Source: an uncultured Lentisphaeria bacterium
GTDB lineage: Bacteria; Verrucomicrobiota; Lentisphaeria; JABSQK01; CAJWLW01
NCBI GenBank assembly: GCA_913042885.1
Contig: CAJWLW010000005.1
Location: forward strand, 1-53,501
DNA: 53,501 nucleotides
Reading direction: 5' to 3'
Shown: positions 26,860 to 35,355 of the stretch, one piece after another
Position numbering within the stretch: the first letter of the stretch is position 1
Layout of the letters: every line of letters starts with the position of its first letter
Notes under the pieces: model-generated
Database searches by the model: none
Told to the model about the DNA's origin: nothing
What the model saw: the letters and a program-made list of their open reading frames with translations, nothing else
Made by a program: the position numbers and the translations under genes

Positions 26860-28005
26860 TCAATTCTCGACTCGCAGCCGGTAACAGCGGATATGGGTGT
26901 CCGCACCCTGAGTACACCATAAGGTGGCCATTACGTCGTTGTTGCCAAGGCGCGTCAACAGCGGTGCACCGTAGGCAATCACATCGTGATTTGACGGGTA
27001 TGAATCGGTGCGCGGCACGCCCAGTTCCTCCTTGCCGTAGGCATCCCAGACGACCAGGGGGTCGTCAAGATTCCAGGTTTTGCCGCAGTCCTGCGAGAGC
27101 ACCACCTTGATGCCGGGTTGATCCGTTTCCTCGCGATGCGAGTAAATGACCGCCATGACACCGTCGTCAAGGACGACCGGACACGACGTCTGTCCCGGAA
27201 TCCCCGTTGCTTGAGGTTCGCCCCATTCACTGCCGGTGGCGTCGCTGGAAATCACCGAATACAGACCATAAAACTCGCTCAACTCGATGTTGGCGCCCCA
27301 GAACAAGCCATAGAGCCGCCCGTCCGGGAGCGGGACGACGTGCCCGTGTAAATAGCAGCGGCCTTCGGCTTGACCGTCAATAATAGTTGTTCGGTCGGTC
27401 CAGTTCCTGCCCTCGTCGCTGGAAAAAAGGACGTAGGTTCGAATGTCGAACGGGTCGGCATTGTCATATGCATTCCAGGTTTCAAACAACTGCATCCAGC
27501 GACCGTCCGCAAGTTCCAGCACCGGCCCGCTGGCGATGGGTACAAGACCCTCCGGCAGTGGCGGCAGGTTGGCGACCAGCGGTTCGGACCACTTCCGGCC
27601 ACCGTCGGTTGAACGCATGCTGAAGAAGGACAGGGGCAGCGACCCGCCGGTTTCCGGATGGACGTAGAGGCGATCCGGGTCAGTGCGATCTGCACGTTGG
27701 TCGCAGAGAAGGATTGAGCCGTCGCCGAGGGCAGTCATCAGCCCGAAACAGTACTGATATGGTTTGTCGTCTTGAGCACGATCACGTAACGGTCCCTCAT
27801 GATCCCAGGTTTTACCGCCGTCGGCCGACCGCAGAAGATGTATCATGCCGTCGCGCGAACACATGGCCTGCCCGTGCCTGAAGGAAGCGAACAATTCGTC
27901 TTCCGACAGCGGCAGGATGCACGGGTAGATCGCCGCCACTGCCTCATGACCGGCGAGTGGATTGCGATACATGACACCGGAATCAACAACGGTTAATTTT
28001 GACAT
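26860..28005 (-). CDS. Asp-box (sialidase-like) propeller protein
   Basis: A 381-residue protein; AAAGGAAG precedes the start. Asp-boxes include SADGGKTW, STDGGRKW, SSDEGRNW and SQDCGKTW. The stretch LFASFRHGQA is at the position of the sialidase FRIP arginine, giving this copy the best case for a carboxylate-binding Arg. No signal peptide. It is in one operon with the PhyH gene 22 bp upstream and the Asp-box gene downstream. It likely works on an acidic sugar fragment; this is inference from fold and context. Confidence 0.82.
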   Translation of the reverse strand: MSKLTVVDSGVMYRNPLAGHEAVAAIYPCILPLSEDELFASFRHGQAMCSRDGMIHLLRSADGGKTWDHEGPLRDRAQDDKPYQYCFGLMTALGDGSILLCDQRADRTDPDRLYVHPETGGSLPLSFFSMRSTDGGRKWSEPLVANLPPLPEGLVPIASGPVLELADGRWMQLFETWNAYDNADPFDIRTYVLFSSDEGRNWTDRTTIIDGQAEGRCYLHGHVVPLPDGRLYGLFWGANIELSEFYGLYSVISSDATGSEWGEPQATGIPGQTSCPVVLDDGVMAVIYSHREETDQPGIKVVLSQDCGKTWNLDDPLVVWDAYGKEELGVPRTDSYPSNHDVIAYGAPLLTRLGNNDVMATLWCTQGADTHIRCYRLRVEN

Positions 28006-28027
28006 CGCTTTACTTCCTTTGGTTTGT

Positions 28028-28861
28028 TCATTTACTCTCGATGTTGTTTACAAACATTGATTGGACATCATCCGGCAGGGCCTCGAAAACCTCTGCCTTG
28101 ACGCGCGTGAACCCGTCCGTGCGGCCTGTTTCGCCCATCATGCTTAACCGCTCGGCCGAGTCGTTGACCTGGGCGTTGCTGTTGAGCCACCAGGGCATGT
28201 AGCGCGCGGCGATGGCGACCCGCGGTTCGTCGCTGCGGTTCGACGCGATGGCGTGCCACGCCCGCGTGTCCCAGACCAATGCGCTGCCGCCTTCGCCCTC
28301 GACCTGCACCTCATCGGGGTGCGTGGAAAACGGGTCGAAATTTTCCCGGTGGTGCGGGCTGTCGCCCCAGCGATGGCTGCCGGGAATGATGCGGGTGCCT
28401 CCGGTCATGCTGTTGAACGGCGTCAGCATCCACAGCGTCGACAGATGCATCGTCATGTCCGGGTAAGGGGTGGGCATGAACTCGGAAAATTCGTCGCTGT
28501 AAGGCCAGTCGGTGTGCCAGTCTCCCTGCTGGTTGCTGGGATAGCTGACCAGCGCAGATGCGGAGTTGACCCGCGGCAGCGGCCCGAGCAGTGCCTTGAT
28601 CACCGCGATCAACGGCGGGCTTACCAGAAACGGTGCGAAGACCTGCGAACTGTTGATCAGGTCCTGCGCCACCGCGATGCCACCCAGCTCGGGCTGGTAA
28701 CGCTTGTCCTTGTGCGTTACGCGGATCGCATCGTCGCGGACGCGGTCGAGATCGTCCGCACCGATCATGCCCTCGACGACACAATATCCATCGCGCCTGA
28801 TCTGCTCGACATACTCGTCGGTCTGGCTTTGCTTCACTGACAAGGTTTGTGATTTAGACAT
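28028..28861 (-). CDS. Phytanoyl-CoA dioxygenase (PhyH) family, Fe(II)/2-oxoglutarate oxygenase
   Basis: 277 residues from the ATG at 28861 (AGGGAG lies 12 bases upstream; a TTG start at 28873 is possible). Iron ligands H116 and D118 (GDWHTDWP) and H203 (AWHAIASN), with R214 positioned for 2-oxoglutarate, form the full 2-His-1-carboxylate site. The loop GGTRIIPGSHRWG is typical of the family. In PVC bacteria such enzymes are abundant and their substrates are mostly unknown; the operon partners suggest a sugar or sugar-derived substrate. First gene of the minus operon. Confidence 0.87.
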   Translation of the reverse strand: MSKSQTLSVKQSQTDEYVEQIRRDGYCVVEGMIGADDLDRVRDDAIRVTHKDKRYQPELGGIAVAQDLINSSQVFAPFLVSPPLIAVIKALLGPLPRVNSASALVSYPSNQQGDWHTDWPYSDEFSEFMPTPYPDMTMHLSTLWMLTPFNSMTGGTRIIPGSHRWGDSPHHRENFDPFSTHPDEVQVEGEGGSALVWDTRAWHAIASNRSDEPRVAIAARYMPWWLNSNAQVNDSAERLSMMGETGRTDGFTRVKAEVFEALPDDVQSMFVNNIESK

Positions 28862-28942
28862 GAGTGAAAGCAACTCCCTGGAATACTTTAATCGGAAGCC
28901 GTCTTGGTATCTGTTATTCTGACCGTTGACCCTTTTGGGGAA

Positions 28943-29695
28943 TCATTGAAAGAGATCACGGTCTCCACTTATTTCAAGATCGGCTAAAGCCTGGCGGTCG
29001 ACAACGCCTTGCCGCCAAAATTGGCTCCATAACTCGATATAGGCGGCCGAGAGCGGCAAGGCTTTCATTTCGGCAATTGTCCGTTCCACATCATAGGGGA
29101 TTTTCTTGAACTCGATGCTGCCGTCATTCCAAAGCACATAGGACGCCTGCGCATCACCGTGTTCAGGCTGGCCGATACTTCCGACATTTACCAGGCGACA
29201 ATTCCGCAATTCACGTAAATATGGCCGGTGAACATGTCCGACAAACATATAGTCGAAATCAACATCACCTAATCGCTTTTCTATCAGTTCCGCGGGGGTA
29301 TCCGGCATTGCCTCGGGGCCCGGTACGGGCAGGTCGTGCCTCAGCAGTATCTGACAGCCATCCCACTGCAATTTAATTTTCTCAGGAAGGTTGATCAGGT
29401 AATCCACCTGATCGTCTGTAAGTTGTTCAGCACTCCAGCGGGCCCATTTTGTGCCATCGGTTTCCTGGTCATCAGCATTGGCATCCAGGCGATATCGAGC
29501 AATTTCCTCATCGTGATTACCCAAAACAACTGTCGACGAATGTGATCGAATCAAATCCACGGAGGCTGCCGGATTGGGGCCGAACGAAACAAGATCGCCG
29601 AGCACAATGATTTCGTCGACACCAGCTTCTGCCTGCAGTGCCGCCTTCAGGGCATGATAATTAGCATGAATATCTGATAAAATGAGGCGTTTCAT
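28943..29695 (-). CDS. YfcE/MJ0936-type metallophosphoesterase
   Basis: 250 residues; all calcineurin-like motifs are present: SDIHANYHAL, VLGDLVSFGP, VVLGNHDEE, LLRHDLP and FVGHVHRP. These build a two-metal phosphodiesterase site. Family members cleave cyclic dinucleotides or small phosphodiesters; the natural substrate here is unknown. It is separate from the PhyH operon (82 bp gap) and divergent from the LamG gene at 29890. It is not obviously linked to glycan use. Confidence 0.85.
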   Translation of the reverse strand: MKRLILSDIHANYHALKAALQAEAGVDEIIVLGDLVSFGPNPAASVDLIRSHSSTVVLGNHDEEIARYRLDANADDQETDGTKWARWSAEQLTDDQVDYLINLPEKIKLQWDGCQILLRHDLPVPGPEAMPDTPAELIEKRLGDVDFDYMFVGHVHRPYLRELRNCRLVNVGSIGQPEHGDAQASYVLWNDGSIEFKKIPYDVERTIAEMKALPLSAAYIELWSQFWRQGVVDRQALADLEISGDRDLFQ

Positions 29696-29889
29696 GAGCA
29701 GACCAACGTAGGGTCTGCGCCAATGGTTGCAACCGGTTTGTGAACCATGACGACTTTTGTGAAAATAGCTGTTTTTGAGGTGGGAGCGGTTATATGTAGT
29801 GTCTCCCCGACGTCGACGAAAATCGAGGTTGATAAACGGGCAGCGCCGCTTGCGATTGATTGCCTTTGAGTACCCCCGAAGGAAAAGAG

Positions 29890-32682
29890 ATGTTCAATAT
29901 CAAAATGGCAGTTGCTGCCGCGTTGTGCCTTGGCGTTGCCGCATGGGCTCAGACGACTGAACCGGTCGCCCGCTACACATTTGCCGAAGGGGCTGGGGAG
30001 GTGGTCAACGATACTACCGGAAACGGCAACAACGGCCAAATCCACGGCGCCAAATTCATCAAGGGAAAAGCCGGCTCGGCACTGAGATTCAACGGCGAGA
30101 CAGACTACGTGGATTTCGGTGATGCGCCCGGGTTGAAGTTCACCGATACCGTTGCCATCAGCGCCTGGATTTATCCGGAGTCGGTTCCCGATAAGCACTC
30201 CCAGATTGTCGGCCGAAAGGAGAGCGCGTTCGGGTTGTATCAGTGCATTATGCTCCAATCCGTTCTCGCCTGGGCGGTGCCCAACTATCGCGTTTATTGC
30301 AGCGCGCCCATGGGCCGTAAGCAGTGGAATCATGTCGCCATGACATTCAATGGGAAGGTGTTGGAGCTGTACGTCAACGGCGGCCTCAGGCATGCCCGTG
30401 AATCATTTGGCGAGCAAATCAGCAATGACGGCGCGTTCCGCATCGGCGGGGCGCCGCCGGGTTTCAGGGAAGCCTGCTTCAAGGGCCTCCTCGCCGACGT
30501 GAAGATTTATGATCGGGCGCTCTCTGCAGATGAGATAACGCATGCCTTCACGGAGAAACCCGGCTTGACGGAAGAGGAAATCGCGGCGATCCTCGCCGAG
30601 GAGGTAAGGAAACTGGCGTTCACCAATGAACTCCTTGCCAAACCCGATACGTACGACCTGGACAAGCGGGTCGTTGTGGCCCTCGATTTCAGTGGTTTTG
30701 GAGAGCTGCCTGCCGGCTCCCGGGCGGTGGTCGCCCTTGGCAGGCAGGGGAATGCCGGAGCGTTACATGAAAAGAATATCGAACTTCCAACGGCATCGCT
30801 CGAAGCGAGCGTGACCTTCACTGACTTGGAGCTCCTTGCGGGCGAGTACGAGGTTAGGGCGAAGGTCGTTAACCAGGACGGTCAACAGATAGGCACCGGT
30901 TCCGAGGGGACGTTCACCTGGTCGAAGGAACCGTCCTGGCCCGACCAGACAGCCGGGATGAAAGTCTTGAACAACTTCGTGACGGAGCTGCTCGACGTGA
31001 AACTTCCGGACGACTCTGAATACACGTTCACCAACCCGCGGGCCGGCTGGGTTTTCGTCGCCTCCACGGCGAAGGTCAACACCGGCGCCAGGCTCTGGAT
31101 CGGTGTAGGCGCGAAAGCGCGCGAAGAGGTGATCATCGAGCATGGACAAGGACAGCCGCCGACCGTGGAGGCGATGCGGTTCCTTCCTGCCGGCCCCCAT
31201 CGCCTGACAATCGGGCGCCAGGGCGGGCCGGTGCTCGAAAAGCTCGTCGTCCGGGCGATTCCACATCTTGCATACAGCGGATTTCCGCGTACGTCGGCAA
31301 TCAAGAACTACGGTCCCTATGACTGGGAGTATCTCGAAAAGCAGAATATCCTGGCCAATGTCAACACGATTGTCGCCAGGGTTCACCCGTACCTCGCGCC
31401 AAAGTATGAACAGTGGGCAGGGCAGGGCAAAAAGTGGGTTGACGATGTATCGCTGCCGTACTCGACGAAGGCGGGGCACGACCTGACAACGGAAGAAGTT
31501 TACCAGTATTGGACGAAGAAGCCCGGTTTCGAACTGCCCTTCGTGAACGGCGTGATGGGGAATGAGTTTCATGGCGGCAGCGCTGCCGAGTGGGCAGCAT
31601 GGAGCGGGGCGGTCAGGAAGATCCACGCGAACGAACAGTTTGCGAACCGGGGGGTATACCCGTACTGCGGCGCCCTCTACGGGGATAGCGCGGGCGCTGA
31701 GTTTCTCCGGATGTGCATGGATTTCGGCTATTGGTTCTCCTGGGAGATTTACCTCGCGGAACAGCGTACTGAATACGGTGCCAGGAAGTTTCTGGAGAAG
31801 GAACTCAAGGTACATGTGCAGGGCTGGAAGGCTGCCATCCCCGGCTCCGAGCGATATCTGATAATGAACTTGGCCCACTTGCTGAGCGCCCCGCCCCTGT
31901 CCACGAACGTAAACCCGGGTGTAGACTTCAAGGTGTACATGGAAATGATGTTCAACCTCCTGGCCAACGATCCGGAATTCTTCGGCCTCGGCGGCATCCA
32001 GGAGTATCACGCGGCCTACGCCGACGAGGAGTACGTTCGCTGGGTGGCGAAGCTTTTCCGCCATTACTGCATCGAAGGCAAGACGAGCCTGCTTTCTTCG
32101 GACCCTTACATCCTCACCCACATCGAGAACCCCGACTTCGACAACGGCCTCAAGGGATGGACCGTATCCGGCGCAGGAGAGGACAGCATCGGGGTGAAGT
32201 ACCTGGACGCCTTTGGCTCGCTTCAGGGCAGATATTACAACTACAAACAAGCACCAGACCACGGCAACCGATTCCTGTGGATGAAGAGCAGCAGGCTCCG
32301 GCCCAACGTCTGCTCGCAGGAGATCAGGAATCTGCAGCCCGGAAAGCTATACTCGGTCAAGGCTCTCAGTGGCGACTATGCCGACTTGTTGAACGGGGGG
32401 GATGCAAAAAAAATACTCGCGTTATCCGTCAGCATAGAAGGCGCGGAGGTCATCGCCGAGAAGTCCTTCCAGGAAGAATGGCGGAGTAATGAACCCAGCG
32501 CCATGGGCGCGCGCGGTGGAACATATTATTACTGGATGAATCTTCACCGGGTCGTTTTTCGCGCGACGTCCGGGCAGGCGCAGTTGGTCATATCCGACTG
32601 GGCCGGCGGCAGGGAACCGGACGGTCCGGCCGGCCAGGAGACAATTTGCAACTTCATCGAGGTTCAGCCATATCTCGAATAG
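29890..32682 (+). CDS. Secreted LamG protein with unknown central domain; close paralogue of 17800
   Basis: 930 residues from the ATG at 29890 (AAGGAAAAGAG precedes it; the ORF extends ten codons further but without a ribosome-binding site). Signal peptide (MFNIKMAVAAALCLGVAAWA), LamG about 24-224, beta region, central domain about 455-745, C-terminal binding-like domain from NPDFDNGLKGW. Candidate catalytic residues are E559 in VNGVMGNEFHGG and E705 in GIQEYH; E619 in FSWEIYL is also conserved. Unlike the 17800 copy it keeps both candidate glutamates, so it is the likely active member. The propeller gene follows after 25 bp and two sugar-acid enzymes after that, forming a four-gene operon. 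Confidence 0.78.
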   Translation: MFNIKMAVAAALCLGVAAWAQTTEPVARYTFAEGAGEVVNDTTGNGNNGQIHGAKFIKGKAGSALRFNGETDYVDFGDAPGLKFTDTVAISAWIYPESVPDKHSQIVGRKESAFGLYQCIMLQSVLAWAVPNYRVYCSAPMGRKQWNHVAMTFNGKVLELYVNGGLRHARESFGEQISNDGAFRIGGAPPGFREACFKGLLADVKIYDRALSADEITHAFTEKPGLTEEEIAAILAEEVRKLAFTNELLAKPDTYDLDKRVVVALDFSGFGELPAGSRAVVALGRQGNAGALHEKNIELPTASLEASVTFTDLELLAGEYEVRAKVVNQDGQQIGTGSEGTFTWSKEPSWPDQTAGMKVLNNFVTELLDVKLPDDSEYTFTNPRAGWVFVASTAKVNTGARLWIGVGAKAREEVIIEHGQGQPPTVEAMRFLPAGPHRLTIGRQGGPVLEKLVVRAIPHLAYSGFPRTSAIKNYGPYDWEYLEKQNILANVNTIVARVHPYLAPKYEQWAGQGKKWVDDVSLPYSTKAGHDLTTEEVYQYWTKKPGFELPFVNGVMGNEFHGGSAAEWAAWSGAVRKIHANEQFANRGVYPYCGALYGDSAGAEFLRMCMDFGYWFSWEIYLAEQRTEYGARKFLEKELKVHVQGWKAAIPGSERYLIMNLAHLLSAPPLSTNVNPGVDFKVYMEMMFNLLANDPEFFGLGGIQEYHAAYADEEYVRWVAKLFRHYCIEGKTSLLSSDPYILTHIENPDFDNGLKGWTVSGAGEDSIGVKYLDAFGSLQGRYYNYKQAPDHGNRFLWMKSSRLRPNVCSQEIRNLQPGKLYSVKALSGDYADLLNGGDAKKILALSVSIEGAEVIAEKSFQEEWRSNEPSAMGARGGTYYYWMNLHRVVFRATSGQAQLVISDWAGGREPDGPAGQETICNFIEVQPYLE

Positions 32683-32707
32683 CCGGACAGTAACCAAAGG
32701 GTGAATT

Positions 32708-34285
32708 ATGGGTTCAGGAATTTTTTTTACAGAGACCGGGGTCGAGGTTGCCAAGCAGGCAATGTTGCTGCCGATTGATACCGTATCATTGCCGTTTCGC
32801 AGACGCCTTTGTCTGTATATGACCCGGCCGGAAATACGGTCGGAGCCGGTCTTAAAGCCGATCATGGATGACCCGGTCGCGGGCGAAAACCACGGCGTGC
32901 ACTTCGCCGGCACTGTGCTGCATGAGGACGGGCCTTTCGGAGGGAAATACCGCATGTGGTACCTGCCCGAGTACGTGGGGTGCAACCCTGACTGGGAAGG
33001 GGAAAATGCAAAAATGGTGTCGTACCACAAATGGCCCTGGTTCACGGGGCCGCCCCGTTATGCCGAATCAGAAGACGGAATAAACTGGTTCAGGCCGAAC
33101 CTCGGCCAGGTCATGTTCAAGGGCAGCACGGACAATAACGTCTTTGACATCGGGGACCCGATGCCGTCAACGGTCAATGTGATTCGGGATGACGATGACC
33201 CGGACCCGTCCAGGCGCTATAAGATGGCTTGTGAGATTCCAATGTGCGGGCCGTCCGGCAGCGACACCATGATCGCAAACACGCACTTTCATACTTGCGT
33301 GAGTGAGGACGGCATTGTCTGGAAAAACACCCGTAATCCGCTTTCGGAGGACTGCTATCTGGAAAACGGTTCGCTGTATAAGCATAATGGACTCTACATC
33401 GTCAACGGGCATACCCATACCAGGCACGTGCACAGTGAAGGCGGCGCCTTGATGGGGCGGCAGGCGTTTGCGTTCGTTTCGCCCGACTTCGATAACTGGC
33501 TGTACGCCAATGCCGAATCGTTCAAGCTTCCCGAACCTGCGGACCCCGCCGAGCGCAGCGCCGACGGCCGCTATGATCAGGTCCACATCGGTGTGGGTGC
33601 GGCGAGTTTCGGAAATGTCTGTATCGGCATCTACGGTTTGTGGCACAATGCGCCGTATCAGGTTTATTTCGGTGAGATATCCGCCGACCTCGGGCTGGTG
33701 GTAAGCAACGACGGCATCCACTTCCGCGAGCCGATCAAGGGCTATGTGTGGATTGACCGCCACGATTCGCCGCACACCCCTGTACCCGGGTACGATTACA
33801 ATACGTGCTTGAACCAGGGCAACGGCATTCTCAATGTCGGTGATAAAACACTGATCTATCACGGCCGCTGGCTGAATGGCCAGAATGCCGACGGACCTGT
33901 CGACGGCCATTACTCGTCTGAAATCGCCTTGGCGACGATTGACCGGGACCGCTGGGGCGCCCTCAGGATCGATCCGGACCATAAGGATGGCGAGGTGTGG
34001 TCAACACCTGTACAGTTGCCGGATAAGGGCTGTGACGTGGTGATAAACGCCGATGGCGCCGCCGGCATAAATATTGAAATCGCCGATGAGCGGTTCGCTC
34101 TGCTGCCAGGATTCAGCGCCGAGAATGCCGCGAAGCCTGCCGGCAGCGGCGGCCTGGACTGCGAGGTTCATTGGCCGAAAAATAACCTTGCCGAGCTCGG
34201 CGGTCAGACCGTGCGACTGCGGATCAAGATGGAGCGCCAAGGCACGGTAGATCCACACCTCTATGCGGTTTATCTGCGAACGTGA
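32708..34285 (+). CDS. Five-bladed propeller protein, close paralogue of 13946
   Basis: 525 residues; AAGGGTGA precedes the start. It is near-collinear with the 13946 product, with the same GPFGGKYRMWY, YAESEDGINWFRPN, NGHTHTRHVHSEGG and DPHLYAVYLRT. The N-terminal 15 residues differ, so the shared core starts at about TGVEVAKQAMLLPID. Probable carbohydrate-active propeller without signal peptide. Here it sits directly after a LamG paralogue, whereas in the first cluster the matching pair is separated by two pilin genes and in reverse order. Confidence 0.75.
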   Translation: MGSGIFFTETGVEVAKQAMLLPIDTVSLPFRRRLCLYMTRPEIRSEPVLKPIMDDPVAGENHGVHFAGTVLHEDGPFGGKYRMWYLPEYVGCNPDWEGENAKMVSYHKWPWFTGPPRYAESEDGINWFRPNLGQVMFKGSTDNNVFDIGDPMPSTVNVIRDDDDPDPSRRYKMACEIPMCGPSGSDTMIANTHFHTCVSEDGIVWKNTRNPLSEDCYLENGSLYKHNGLYIVNGHTHTRHVHSEGGALMGRQAFAFVSPDFDNWLYANAESFKLPEPADPAERSADGRYDQVHIGVGAASFGNVCIGIYGLWHNAPYQVYFGEISADLGLVVSNDGIHFREPIKGYVWIDRHDSPHTPVPGYDYNTCLNQGNGILNVGDKTLIYHGRWLNGQNADGPVDGHYSSEIALATIDRDRWGALRIDPDHKDGEVWSTPVQLPDKGCDVVINADGAAGINIEIADERFALLPGFSAENAAKPAGSGGLDCEVHWPKNNLAELGGQTVRLRIKMERQGTVDPHLYAVYLRT

Positions 34286-34308
34286 ACGCCTTTCCTGGAG
34301 AAAAGAAG

Positions 34309-35352
34309 ATGGCACAGCAGGAGACCTTGCTGAACATTCTTGTCGACGTCCGTACCGAGCCGGCTGCCCGCGAGCGGCTCGAAGCCATGCCCGCGGTGCG
34401 CATCATCGACATGTTCAGAGAGGACGAGTCGGAGGAGTTTTCCCGTGAGCTGCCGGTAGATGTGCTGGCCGAAACCGAGGTTCTTTTCTGTACGTTCCCG
34501 CCGTCCAACCTCCAGGCGATGACCAACCTGAAGCTGGTGCAGATCAGCTCGGCGGGCTATGAGCAGCTCCTGGGACTCGGGTTGCCGGCGCGTGGTATCC
34601 GGGCTTGCAACTCCACCGGGCTCTTCGATGCGCCGATCGCCGAGTGGAACGTGTCGATGATGATCAACCTGAAGCGCAACCTGCGCCAGATGATTCACAA
34701 CCAGGAAAGCGGTGCCTGGGACAGGTCGGGCGAATTTCAGCAGGAAATCCGTGGCTCGGTCGTCGGACTCTGGGGGTACGGGCCGCTGGCGCGGCAGACC
34801 GCGCGTCTGTGCCACGCCATGGGCGTGACGGTGCACGCCCTGACCAGGGACGGTGCCCACGCCAAACCCGATCAGTACCGGGTTGCGGATACCGGCGATG
34901 CGGAGGGGGAACTGCCGGATCGCGTATTCGTTGCCGATCAACGGGAAGAATTCCTCAACGGTCTGGATTTCCTCATCCTTACCCTGCCATTGGACGCCTC
35001 TACCGAAGGGATCGTCGGCGCGGCCGAGCTGCAGATGCTGCCGGACCACGCCTTCCTGCTCAACCCCGCCCGCGGGCCTCTGGTCGAGGAAGCCGCGCTG
35101 CTTGAAGCACTGCGCCAGGGGTGGATCGCGGGTGCTGCACTGGACACACATTATTACTATCCGATGCCGCCGGATCACCCGCTCTGGCACTTTCCCAATG
35201 TCATCATGACACCGCACATCTCAGGGTCCGAGTCCGGGCCATATTACCTGCCGCGGGTCTGGGACATTTTTCTCGGGAACCTGCCGCGGTATCGGGCAGG
35301 CGAGACCTTATTAAACGAACTGACCACTGAGCAGTTGTCGTCCGAGGCGTAA
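34309..35352 (+). CDS. D-2-hydroxyacid dehydrogenase-like protein lacking the catalytic Glu
   Basis: 347 residues from the ATG at 34309; GGAG at 34297-34300 decides this over an upstream in-frame start. The Rossmann motif GLWGYGPLARQ (about 153-163), the substrate Arg R255 (NPARGPLVEE) and catalytic His H303 (TPHISG) are typical of the family. The loop normally reading ALDVFExEPLP is ALDTHYYYPMP, so the His-partner Glu is Y282. Activity may be altered or lost, or this may be an unusual subfamily. It would reduce or oxidise a 2-keto/2-hydroxy sugar acid, fitting the dehydratase gene 3 bp downstream. Soluble, cytoplasmic. Confidence 0.82.
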   Translation: MAQQETLLNILVDVRTEPAARERLEAMPAVRIIDMFREDESEEFSRELPVDVLAETEVLFCTFPPSNLQAMTNLKLVQISSAGYEQLLGLGLPARGIRACNSTGLFDAPIAEWNVSMMINLKRNLRQMIHNQESGAWDRSGEFQQEIRGSVVGLWGYGPLARQTARLCHAMGVTVHALTRDGAHAKPDQYRVADTGDAEGELPDRVFVADQREEFLNGLDFLILTLPLDASTEGIVGAAELQMLPDHAFLLNPARGPLVEEAALLEALRQGWIAGAALDTHYYYPMPPDHPLWHFPNVIMTPHISGSESGPYYLPRVWDIFLGNLPRYRAGETLLNELTTEQLSSEA

Positions 35353-35355
35353 CCT

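Noticed and set aside
12796..28005. Calling the three Asp-box proteins true sialidases
   Set aside because: The FRIP motif and a clear Tyr/Glu nucleophile pair could not be identified; only the fold is supported.
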